A model generated the notes under the pieces. It saw only the letters and a list, made by a program, of their open reading frames with translations. It did no database searches and was not told the origin of the DNA. DNA of 5,074 nucleotides from Altererythrobacter sp. (GTDB taxonomy: Bacteria > Pseudomonadota > Alphaproteobacteria > Sphingomonadales > Sphingomonadaceae). How positions within the stretch are numbered: the stretch's first letter is position 1; every line of letters starts with the position of its first letter. The position numbers and the translations under genes were made by a program. Location: NCBI GenBank assembly GCA_023299945.1, contig JALZVZ010000342.1, forward strand, positions 1-5,074, in the 5' to 3' direction. This document shows, one piece after another, positions 1 to 5,074 of this stretch.

Positions 1-393
1 ATGCGCTGTTCGGCGAACTTGAAACTGATTGCAGCCTTCATGGCATTTGGCAGTGCGTCACTCGCGGTTGACATGTGGATCATTGATGTGCCGAGCGATT
101 AAGGCTTTTGGACCAATATGGATCTGTCCGCTTTCCACTCCAATTGCGGACATCAAGGGACGTCTTGCGGCGGATCTTTTGCGGACATGGGCTGCTTCGC
201 TCATCAAGCTGCCATTGAGGTATAGCGCAGGTCATTTTTGCGAATGCTATTGGGCCAGAGCGCTTTCGCTAGGAGGCCGCCAAATTGTAATCGCTGCACA
301 GTTTGGGAACCGTGTGGGTAGCGGGTTGATCTGCACTTCTAGACAAACTCAAGCCACTGATAAATATGCATTTAGCCCAACCCATCCCATGCT
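1..393. other. Left flank without a convincing gene; probable element side of a tRNA att site
   Basis: No frame here looks like a well-supported gene. Frame 1 on the plus strand is open from the window edge to a TAA at 100-102 (33 codons) and could be the tail of a gene starting outside the window. The opposite strand is also open from an ATG at 74 to the edge. Neither has a recognisable motif, and the minus ATG has no Shine-Dalgarno sequence. The longer plus frame at 29-400 runs into the tRNA remnant and lacks a ribosome binding site, so I do not call it. The stretch holds the motif TGTCCGC at 125-131 and its complement GCGGACA at 146-152 and 181-187. If the tRNA fragment at 394-438 is an attachment site, this side would be the end of the integrated element. 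Confidence 0.4.
125..187. repeat. TGTCCGC / GCGGACA inverted motif cluster
   Basis: TGTCCGC at 125-131 pairs perfectly with GCGGACA at 146-152 across a 14-nt loop, and a further GCGGACA stands at 181-187. TGTCCGC recurs at 615-621 in the other non-coding stretch, followed like the first copy by a similar pyrimidine/CCA-rich tail. The pattern resembles short intergenic repeats of alphaproteobacteria, but I cannot name a family. It could also be a binding site or a small RNA hairpin. Confidence 0.4.
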
Positions 394-438
394 TTGGTAA
401 TGACGAGGTCGAGAGTTCAATTCCCTCTCGTGGCACCA
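394..438 (+). mobile_element. 3' half of tRNA-Thr(GGT); putative attachment site or tRNA remnant
   Basis: The order matches the 3' half of an alphaproteobacterial tRNA-Thr. Anticodon loop TTGGTAA (394-400, anticodon GGT) is followed by the 3' anticodon strand TGACG (401-405), variable loop AGGTC (406-410), T stem GAGAG (411-415), T loop TTCAATT (416-422), T stem CCCTC (423-427), acceptor strand TCGTGGC (428-434) and discriminator plus CCA (435-438). The five bases before the loop are ATGCT where CGTCA is needed, and no D arm or GCCACGA acceptor strand lies upstream, so the gene is not complete. The T stem has one A-C mismatch (412... 414 opposite 424), consistent with loss of function. The homology begins exactly at the anticodon loop, a common crossover site for tyrosine integrases. 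In that model, element DNA lies to the left and chromosome resumes at 439. No integrase is in the window. Confidence 0.7.
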
Positions 439-731
439 TTCCTTTAAGCTTAGAATTTGGCGGTTGCCTTGCGGAAGGCACGTAAAGCTGCGCGCGCGGT
501 TGGGTATGGCGTGGGTGTGCTTTGGCTGGGACCGCGTCATTGGAAATGATGGGGTCAAGGGTCGAGGCCTCTGGCTGAATGGCGGCTAGCTCGCTCTCAC
601 TGCCGCAACCGGACTGTCCGCTTCCGACCCAATCACGCTACTTGTCTAAAACTCTACTAATGGCTCAAACCCATCTTGCTCCTATGAATTTCAGACTTCC
701 GTCATCGATTGTTACGCGGTATTGACCGGAC
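439..731. other. Non-coding stretch between tRNA remnant and kinase gene
   Basis: All frames are broken by frequent stops, and the minus-strand frames that cross into the tRNA fragment are translations of tRNA sequence. The stretch contains a 6-bp hairpin at 465-480 (TGCCTT, loop GCGG, AAGGCA) with no following T run, and one TGTCCGC motif at 615-621. The promoter of the kinase gene should lie here, but I see no -35/-10 pair good enough to mark. Confidence 0.5.
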
Positions 732-2387
732 ATGTTTCGTGCAGCATTTCAAAGCCAGGAAAATGGCAGAGAAGCAATTCTGTTCGCTGCGCTGATCACC
801 TTAGGTCTAATTGCCGCAAGCCTCTGGCTTTTTCACGTTCCCAAAAGCCTTATCGAATTGACTGCGAGCGACGCTTTTGAGCTGCCTGAATTGGCGACTA
901 GCACGCCCACCGGACGTACAACGCCTAAGTCTTTTGTCTTCGAACTTGAAAATGAACCGCAAGCAGCAATCGATCTGTTGATCTTCAGTGATCAGCCGGT
1001 TCGAGGCGTCAATTTGAACTCATCGCAATTGCAGAACCTTCGAAATGAAAAAGAGATGGCGTTGTTGCCGCATGGGACACTCTACGGAACCGTTTTTGAA
1101 GTCCCACGCAATTATCTCTTGCCCGGTCGCAACACTATCGAGGTGCTGTCCGATGCTAATGATTTGCCATCTGAGAATTTTTCCATTCGGCTATTGGAAA
1201 ATCATCAGGCCGCGGGCTCATTAGAACAACTGAATTATTGGGGTGATATTTTCCCAGCACTCCTTCTTGGCATAGGCGGCCTTGCAGGTGTTTTTTGCTT
1301 GGGCGGGCCGCTCTTGGGGATTCGGCTGCAGGACTACATCCCGTTATTGTTGATGGCGGTTATGCTTGCCTCCGCAGGTGCTTTATCGGGTCAGCCCAAT
1401 TTCTTGCAGGCTTTTGAGGCGCGCAATTTTGTTGGGGCCGCTTTTCTCATTGGATACAGTGTTTTGCTAGGAGCGATCTTGCGCGAGCAAAGAAAGCCAA
1501 AGGAGCTATTCAGTCCTGCAGAACTTGCTGCATTTATAGCGATGGCGATCTGGTTAGGCCTTAGCGTGTTTGCCTATTTTGCAGGTGTGTATGTCGTTTC
1601 TGCGTTCTACATTTTTTGCACCGGCGCTGGGGGCGCAATTGTTTTTGTTTCTTTGCGGGTCACACGATTGTTTTGCTTGGATGTGTCAGCTTTTCGCTCA
1701 AGGCTAAGGACGTTGGAAAGCACGATTGATTGGCAGGCTAGCCAGCTTGACGAAAAGTCTCAGCTTGTGGCCCGGGAAATGCAGCACAATGCCGTTTTAG
1801 AAGAGCGCCAGCGCATGATGCGCGACATTCATGATGGGATCGGAGGGCAATTGCTGTCGCTCATGCTGCGGGTTCGGTCCGGCAATCTTAACTCGGATGA
1901 AACGGCAATGGGCATCAAGCAAAGCTTGTCAGATCTTAGATTGGTGGTGGATTCTGCGGATCATCTTGGCGGGGATTTGATGTCTGCACTTGCGACATTT
2001 CGTTCGCGAGCTCAGCAACAATTGTCTGCGGCCGGTATTAAGTTGGAATGGCATTTCACTGACGATCTCTCGGGCCGCTTTCAATCGACCAGTAAGACGC
2101 TGGAGCTTTACCGGTTTATGCAAGAGGCTGTGACGAATATCGTGCGTCACTCCAACGCATCGGCAGCGCAGGTGCACATTGTTTATCAAGAAGCACAAGA
2201 ACGCTTGATTGTTGAGATCCAAGATGATGGCTGCGGCTTGCCGAATGATCTGGAAAATCGTGCGGGCAAGGGGCTGGCCAATCTCGCTGAGCGTGCACGG
2301 CGATTGAAAGCAGAGCATACGCTTGGCTGCGCTGCACACGGACCGGGTACGCTCGTGCGGTTGTCCTTGGATCCGCACGAGACTTAA
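732..2387 (+). CDS. Membrane sensor histidine kinase, NarL/DesK type (HisKA_3)
   Basis: This 551-residue kinase should autophosphorylate on His367 in the sequence RDIHDGIGGQL and pass the phosphate to a NarL-type regulator. Membrane segment 1 is at about 15-34. An extracytoplasmic, probably beta-rich domain spans about 40-170, followed by five membrane segments near 172-196, 203-219, 232-250, 263-288 and 290-310. Residues about 318-362 are a likely coiled coil. The ATPase domain at the C-terminus shows the N box (E465, N469), the G1 box DDGCG (498-502) and the G2 box GKGLANL (512-518). The plan resembles 7TMR-DISM sensor kinases, though the outer domain is not proven to be that family. In HDGIGGQ the glutamine is one residue further from the Asp than in the usual DxxxQ phosphatase motif. 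ATG 732 is the first usable start after an in-frame TGA at 723-725, and its Shine-Dalgarno sequence is poor. The adjacent regulator is the likely partner. Confidence 0.93.
   Translation: MFRAAFQSQENGREAILFAALITLGLIAASLWLFHVPKSLIELTASDAFELPELATSTPTGRTTPKSFVFELENEPQAAIDLLIFSDQPVRGVNLNSSQLQNLRNEKEMALLPHGTLYGTVFEVPRNYLLPGRNTIEVLSDANDLPSENFSIRLLENHQAAGSLEQLNYWGDIFPALLLGIGGLAGVFCLGGPLLGIRLQDYIPLLLMAVMLASAGALSGQPNFLQAFEARNFVGAAFLIGYSVLLGAILREQRKPKELFSPAELAAFIAMAIWLGLSVFAYFAGVYVVSAFYIFCTGAGGAIVFVSLRVTRLFCLDVSAFRSRLRTLESTIDWQASQLDEKSQLVAREMQHNAVLEERQRMMRDIHDGIGGQLLSLMLRVRSGNLNSDETAMGIKQSLSDLRLVVDSADHLGGDLMSALATFRSRAQQQLSAAGIKLEWHFTDDLSGRFQSTSKTLELYRFMQEAVTNIVRHSNASAAQVHIVYQEAQERLIVEIQDDGCGLPNDLENRAGKGLANLAERARRLKAEHTLGCAAHGPGTLVRLSLDPHET
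2384..2387. other. Shared TTAA carrying both stop codons of convergent kinase and regulator
   Basis: The palindrome TTAA holds TAA of the kinase on the plus strand (2385-2387) and TAA of the regulator on the minus strand (2384-2386). There is no intergenic space and no hairpin with a T run at the junction, so each transcript must end inside, or run through, the other gene. Confidence 0.95.
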
Positions 2388-3043
2388 ACGGTAATCCACC
2401 CCAATTGCAAAGCCTCATAGACTGCTTCATTGCGCGAGTTTACCGAAAGCTTGCTATAGACCGATTTGACATAGTCATTGACTGTATGGGCTGAAATGCC
2501 GAGCGCCTCGGCGGTCTCCTTATAACTTAATCCTTTTGCAAAAAGGGTAAGTACATCCACTTCTCTTTTGGTGAGCGCGTCACTGGGATCGGTGGTGTCG
2601 GGCGATTTGGATTGGTTCTTCAAATAGTGGTCGAGCAGATATGTCGAAACCTGGGCGCTAATTGGGCTCGCGCCCGCGATTGTATCTGTCATGTGCTGCA
2701 CTATTTGTGGCGGTTCAGTGTCTTTCAGCAAGTAACCGTGTGCCCCGGCGGAAAAGCCAGTCATGACGCTTTCCCGGTCACCAAGAACCGTCAGAATGAG
2801 CGCTTTTGCATCGGATGTTTGGGTTAGCTTTGCAACGAAATCAGAGCCGCGGCCATCAGGCAATTCGAGATCAACGAGGCACAAATCTGGAGCTGTACCC
2901 GAACGCAATTGGCCAATCGCTGCATGCAAGGATGCGCAGCAAAACGCGACCTGCATATCAGGTTCCGCTTCGATGACTGCCATCAGGTAGGCGCGCATAT
3001 CGGCGTCATCTTCGAGAATGCCAATTTTTAAAGCGCCGGTCAT
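2384..3043 (-). CDS. Two-component response regulator, NarL/LuxR family
   Basis: This 219-residue protein has a receiver domain (about 5-122) and a C-terminal LuxR-type helix-turn-helix (about 155-215), the normal size and layout of NarL/FixJ regulators. Visible receiver residues are the acidic pocket E11, D12, D13, the phosphoacceptor D58 in LVDLELPDG, the switch T85 and the conserved K107 in LLKD. The DNA-binding part begins at LTKREVDVL and includes GLSYKETAEALGIS and HTVNDYVKSVYSKL, all typical of the family. It should bind DNA when phosphorylated, most likely by the convergent kinase. Its start overlaps the stop of the upstream anchored-protein gene as ATGA (3040-3043). There is only a weak ribosome binding site of its own, so translation is probably coupled. 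Its TAA stop (2384-2386) overlaps the kinase stop. The target genes are unknown. Confidence 0.95.
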   Translation of the reverse strand: MTGALKIGILEDDADMRAYLMAVIEAEPDMQVAFCCASLHAAIGQLRSGTAPDLCLVDLELPDGRGSDFVAKLTQTSDAKALILTVLGDRESVMTGFSAGAHGYLLKDTEPPQIVQHMTDTIAGASPISAQVSTYLLDHYLKNQSKSPDTTDPSDALTKREVDVLTLFAKGLSYKETAEALGISAHTVNDYVKSVYSKLSVNSRNEAVYEALQLGWITV

Positions 3044-4266
3044 TTCGTCGCCGCTTTGTAATCAGTTTCGATTGTCCAGCAATTGGCATAAGGTTCCGTC
3101 TTAGAATGGACCCAGGCTCTATTGGCCGGCGGAGGACTGCCCTTCGCCAAAAATTGTATGGATTCGGCGCGTTCTTGATGCGTTGTTGCACGAAAGCCAT
3201 CACCAAATTCCTTGCGGCAAACGGCATGGGCTTGCGCGCCATTGGTCAACGAGGCTCCGACAATGGGGGCGGTGAATTTGACCTGTCCGCCGGTCCATTT
3301 CGAATGCATATTGGCCCGCGTAAAGGGTTCTTTGATTGGCTCATCGCCCGGTTTGAAGCAGGCTAGCGGGAGCGCGGCGCTGCACAGAGTATCGCCAGCG
3401 TGCGGATCGCAGGAATTCTCCCCATTGGCATCCCTGCAGCCCAAATTTACATAGTTGGGGTCAATCTGGTCCGTCACTGCCCGAAGCGTCAGCCCCATCT
3501 CTTGTTCTGGCGGAAGGCAAACTGCGATGCCGAAAAAGTCGACGATGTGATCATCGCCCAAAAGCACATCCAAAGGCCGCGTTTCGTTGGGGCTTGAAGT
3601 GATAAAGTCGAGAAGGTTTTCGTAATCTCGCTTAAATGGTTTGCCGTTGTCGTAAAATCGTCTTTTGCCAAAGGTCATGTCAGACAATCGCGCCGCAAAC
3701 ACGTTCCGGCTTGCGATCCAAGCTGGAAATTCCTCGGGCCGTCCAAACAGGTAGGAGGCGTTGTGACTGGCTTTCCACATGTTTTCGATATCGCCCACAT
3801 TCAGGGAATCATTGCTGGTTTTCGTTAAAGAACGTGCGCCAATAACAAAAAGCCCTGATGTGGCCTTTGATGGCACTTCGACGGTGTCGAGAAAGAACCG
3901 ATCAAAGCCGCTTTCGTCGTAATTGCGATCGACGGTCAACGCGCCTTTGGGGCCGATCCGCTTGGCAACAAAACTATGCTTGGGGGTAATGACGACATTG
4001 GCTTCCCCTGCTGGCGCATAATTGTCTTCGATCCCTCCGAGCATGATCTGCTTAGTTTCGGCTTTTCGGCACTGGTACGTGTCCAATGCTTCCATCCCTG
4101 AATTCCAAGTTATGTCGTCTTGGGGCTCTTGAACCTTGGCACTGCCATTTGCGGGTGCCTCGCGGTCGAGCCATCTGATGGCCGTGACACTCAAAACTGT
4201 GCTGGTTAGGATGCCAAAGAGCAAGATTGCTGCCAGTTTGGTGGAGGAGATGCCGATCTCAGCCAT
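3040..4266 (-). CDS. Unrecognised membrane-anchored extracytoplasmic protein, coupled to the response regulator
   Basis: I do not recognise a named family in this 408-residue protein. A hydrophobic helix at about 10-30, followed by RWLDR, suggests an uncleaved anchor with the bulk outside the cytoplasm. Eight cysteines lie beyond it (C66, C250, C277, C286, C295, C303, C350, C396), an even number that fits disulfides in the periplasm. Two parts can be seen. Residues about 60-260 are a mixed region containing FFLDTVEVPS, GLFVIGARSL and a SLNVGDIENMW stretch. The C-terminal part (about 277-400) is Cys/Trp-rich, with DTLCSAALPLACFKPGD, W324-TGG, W385 and ANCW (394-397). The ATG at 4266 follows a strong GAGGAGG (4280-4286) at a rather long 13-nt spacing. 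The gene ends in an ATGA overlap with the regulator, so the two are made together. A role as accessory sensor or surface effector is inferred from context only. Confidence 0.85.
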   Translation of the reverse strand: MAEIGISSTKLAAILLFGILTSTVLSVTAIRWLDREAPANGSAKVQEPQDDITWNSGMEALDTYQCRKAETKQIMLGGIEDNYAPAGEANVVITPKHSFVAKRIGPKGALTVDRNYDESGFDRFFLDTVEVPSKATSGLFVIGARSLTKTSNDSLNVGDIENMWKASHNASYLFGRPEEFPAWIASRNVFAARLSDMTFGKRRFYDNGKPFKRDYENLLDFITSSPNETRPLDVLLGDDHIVDFFGIAVCLPPEQEMGLTLRAVTDQIDPNYVNLGCRDANGENSCDPHAGDTLCSAALPLACFKPGDEPIKEPFTRANMHSKWTGGQVKFTAPIVGASLTNGAQAHAVCRKEFGDGFRATTHQERAESIQFLAKGSPPPANRAWVHSKTEPYANCWTIETDYKAATK

Positions 4267-4279
4267 GTGCTTATCCGCG

Positions 4280-4286
4280 CCTCCTC
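4280..4286 (-). promoter_or_regulatory. Strong Shine-Dalgarno sequence of the 408-residue protein gene
   Basis: On the minus strand the sequence reads GAGGAGG, 13 nt before the ATG at 4266. The spacing is longer than usual, but no ATG, GTG or TTG lies in frame at a better distance, so the ATG at 4266 is kept. It lies just downstream of an inverted repeat (4292-4343), which could influence access to it. Confidence 0.6.
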
Positions 4287-4291
4287 AAATC

Positions 4292-4343
4292 TCTGCCGCT
4301 ACTCAACCTTTAGAGAACCACCTTGGCTTTGCAAAGCGGCAGA
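4292..4343 (-). repeat. 9-bp inverted repeat in the leader of the 408-residue protein gene
   Basis: TCTGCCGCT (4292-4300) and AGCGGCAGA (4335-4343) are perfect complements separated by 34 nt. The 3' arm on the minus strand ends only five bases before the GAGGAGG ribosome binding site. It may be an RNA stem or an operator pair. The long loop makes a stable terminator unlikely. Confidence 0.45.
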
Positions 4344-4370
4344 TACCTTGCTCTTCTCAATAGCATTCAT
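4299..4370 (-). CDS. Possible 23-codon leader ORF
   Basis: An ATG at 4370 opens 23 codons ending in TAG at 4299-4301, just before the ribosome binding site of the 408-residue protein gene. The frame is open further upstream to a stop near 4452, giving about 50 codons of protein-like composition with possible TTG or GTG starts. The ribosome binding site in front of the ATG is weak (AAGCGG). It may be a leader peptide, the tail of a decayed gene, or chance. The stop codon lies in one arm of the 9-bp inverted repeat, which is the main reason to record it. Confidence 0.2.
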   Translation of the reverse strand: MNAIEKSKVSAALQSQGGSLKVE

Positions 4371-4389
4371 CCGCTTCACTGTGTGCAGA

Positions 4390-4435
4390 ATTGGGGCGTC
4401 CAAAAAGCGGGTCGCAAACTTATGGACGCCCCAAT
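4390..4435. repeat. Perfect 13-bp hairpin downstream of the small secreted protein gene
   Basis: ATTGGGGCGTCCA (4390-4402) is the exact complement of TGGACGCCCCAAT (4423-4435), with a 20-nt loop. It starts 12 bases after the stop of the small secreted protein gene, where a terminator is expected. However, neither strand has a T run after the stem, so it is not a standard intrinsic terminator. It could be a 3' end stabiliser, a processing site or an operator. Confidence 0.65.
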
Positions 4436-4447
4436 CCCTATTGCGCT

Positions 4448-4771
4448 CTATTTAACGCAATATTTGTTGTTCGAGGTCTTGAAACCAGACGGGCAAGAGC
4501 TGCCGCTCTTAATAACCGCTTGAGCTCCGCTTTTCGTGGACACGCAATAGTTGTTGTTCGAGGTACTGAAGCCTGATGGGCAAGAGCTTCCAACTTTTTG
4601 AATAGCCACAGCATCCCCGCGTGAAACACATTTCGAGCCAGAGGAGTTGAACCCTGATGGGCAAGAGCTTCCAGTCTTTGAAATGGTTTTTCCGCTTGAT
4701 TGTGCAAGAGCCATTTGGGGCATGGTTGCAAAGGCCGCAGCCGCGGTAAGGGCTAAAATTGTGGTACGCAT
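4448..4771 (-). CDS. Small secreted protein with three GSSCPSGF cysteine repeats
   Basis: The product has 107 residues from the chosen start. A signal peptide is clear: a short basic start, a hydrophobic Ala/Leu core and a likely cut after ALA in QMALAQ, leaving about 84 residues. The mature part is three repeats of the form GSSCPSGF-x(3-4)-S/N-rich-x-CV, with cysteine pairs 11, 12 and 12 residues apart, so each repeat may close its own disulfide. The last two repeats are the most alike, in DNA as well as protein. Proteins with similar short CPSG(Y/F)...YCV repeats occur in other proteobacteria, without a function that I know. The start at 4771 is preferred because AGGAG (4778-4782) then has a 6-nt spacer. 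The earlier in-frame ATG at 4777 directly abuts AGGAG. The gene shares strand with the regulator operon, but a 181-bp gap and a hairpin separate them. Confidence 0.85.
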   Translation of the reverse strand: MRTTILALTAAAAFATMPQMALAQSSGKTISKTGSSCPSGFNSSGSKCVSRGDAVAIQKVGSSCPSGFSTSNNNYCVSTKSGAQAVIKSGSSCPSGFKTSNNKYCVK

Positions 4772-4777
4772 TTTCAT

Positions 4778-4782
4778 CTCCT
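4778..4782 (-). promoter_or_regulatory. Shine-Dalgarno sequence deciding the start of the small secreted protein
   Basis: AGGAG on the minus strand lies immediately before the ATG at 4777 and 6 nt before the ATG at 4771. Only the second has a normal spacing, so translation most likely begins at 4771. Confidence 0.65.
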
Positions 4783-4786
4783 GAGT

Positions 4787-4822
4787 GTGTTTTGAAGTGT
4801 GTTTTGAAGTTTGTTTTTAAGT
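4787..4822 (-). repeat. Three tandem 12-bp units in the leader of the small secreted protein gene
   Basis: Read on the minus strand, the units are ACTTAAAAACAA, ACTTCAAAACAC and ACTTCAAAACAC. The two copies nearest the gene are identical and the outer copy differs at two positions. The array ends four bases before the ribosome binding site, so it lies in the untranslated leader or the promoter-proximal region. It may have arisen by slippage, or may serve as an A/C-rich unstructured leader that aids translation. Confidence 0.75.
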
Positions 4823-4902
4823 CGGATTGTCGCGGCCAGTTGGGACGACGCGAAGGCAACCAAGCCTATGTGGCTGCCCCAAACTGCCCGAATGACCAAT
4901 TG

Positions 4903-5074
4903 TCAGCGTGACGCGAAGATCATTTCGAAACCGACCAAGCTTTTGCCGCTGTCGGGGGCGTAGAATTGGCAATATAGCTTCCCGCCACGGCTTTCGAGGC
5001 CGCGATCCAGATGGCGCGCGAGGAAACTGATCCCGGTTTTGCCTCTGCTCTTCATTTCTTTTGTATAAGCGCTA
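4903..5074 (-). CDS. 3' end of an unrecognised gene (partial at window edge)
   Basis: A minus-strand frame enters from the right edge and is open for 56 codons to a TGA at 4903-4905. The translated end contains GKTGISFLARHLDRGLESR, GGKLYCQFYAPDSGKSLVGF and a final EMIFASR. The alternation of charged and hydrophobic residues and the absence of stops look like real coding sequence. An internal ATG at 5055 could start a 50-residue protein, but only a weak AAAAGAA precedes it, so a longer gene extending out of the window is equally or more likely. I recognise no family. It lies upstream of the small secreted protein gene on the same strand. The 80 or so bases between its stop and the 12-bp repeats probably hold that gene's promoter, which I cannot pinpoint. 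Confidence 0.5.
   Translation of the reverse strand, partial: SAYTKEMKSRGKTGISFLARHLDRGLESRGGKLYCQFYAPDSGKSLVGFEMIFASR

Noticed and set aside
29..400. Plus-strand 123-codon frame
   Set aside because: It has no ribosome binding site and no recognisable motif, contains the intergenic TGTCCGC motifs, and ends within the tRNA remnant.
465..480. 6-bp hairpin as a terminator after the tRNA remnant
   Set aside because: The stem is short and is followed by CGTAAAG, not a T run, so there is no basis for calling a terminator.
349..558. Minus-strand 69-codon frame containing WCHERELNSRP
   Set aside because: This part is the reverse translation of the tRNA-Thr 3' half, a well-known annotation artefact. 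The overlapping minus frame at 269-481 crosses the same tRNA sequence and was dropped too.
640..731. Sigma-70 promoter for the kinase gene
   Set aside because: Several weak hexamers such as TTGTCT and TATTGA are present, but none has an acceptable partner at 16-18 bp and a sensible distance to the start.
1929..2430. Minus-strand frames opposite the kinase C-terminus
   Set aside because: They lie antisense to the conserved ATPase domain, have no recognisable motif, and are shadows of the kinase gene.
4448..4700. CRISPR-like array from the repeated DNA near the secreted protein gene
   Set aside because: The repeats are in-frame codon repeats about 81-87 bp apart within a coding sequence, with no uniform repeat/spacer sizes and no cas genes.
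4438..4731. Minus-strand 97-codon frame with repeated LEALAHQ
   Set aside because: The apparent protein repeats are the out-of-frame reading of the cysteine repeats of the small secreted protein.
4509..4859. Minus-strand 116-codon frame overlapping the small secreted protein
   Set aside because: It is another frame of the signal-peptide gene and its leader, and its KTNFKTHFKTH stretch is just the 12-bp tandem repeat translated. The frame with a signal peptide, paired cysteines and AGGAG is the real one.

Overview
The window looks like chromosomal DNA of an alphaproteobacterium, possibly a member of the Sphingomonadales. The basis is the style of the tRNA-Thr remnant, the protein composition, and short TGTCCGC/GCGGACA motifs in the non-coding left flank. 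This placement is an inference from appearance, not from a database comparison.

Layout. Bases 1-731 hold no convincing complete gene. Their one clear landmark is the 3' half of a tRNA-Thr(GGT) gene at 394-438, running from the anticodon loop to an encoded CCA, with no matching 5' half. This is what the far boundary of an element integrated into a tRNA gene looks like, with the element side to the left. From 732 to 2387 (+) lies a membrane-bound NarL/DesK-type sensor histidine kinase with a large extracytoplasmic domain and about six membrane segments. Facing it, and sharing a 4-bp TTAA that carries both stop codons, is a NarL/LuxR-type response regulator (2384-3043, -). Directly upstream of the regulator, with an ATGA stop/start overlap, is an unrecognised membrane-anchored 408-residue protein with eight cysteines outside the anchor (3040-4266, -). 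Further upstream on the same strand, after a 181-bp gap containing a perfect 13-bp hairpin and a second inverted repeat, is a small secreted protein with three cysteine repeats (4448-4771, -). Its leader carries three tandem 12-bp units. The right edge holds the last 56 codons of another minus-strand reading frame (4903-5074).

How the parts may work together. Kinase and regulator are adjacent and of matching families, so they probably form one phosphorelay. The anchored protein is translationally coupled to the regulator and most of it should lie outside the cytoplasm, so it could be an accessory sensor or an output of the system. The small secreted repeat protein could be a target or a ligand, but only proximity and orientation suggest this. 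The most unusual content is this kinase / regulator / anchored-protein module with its convergent, stop-overlapping arrangement.
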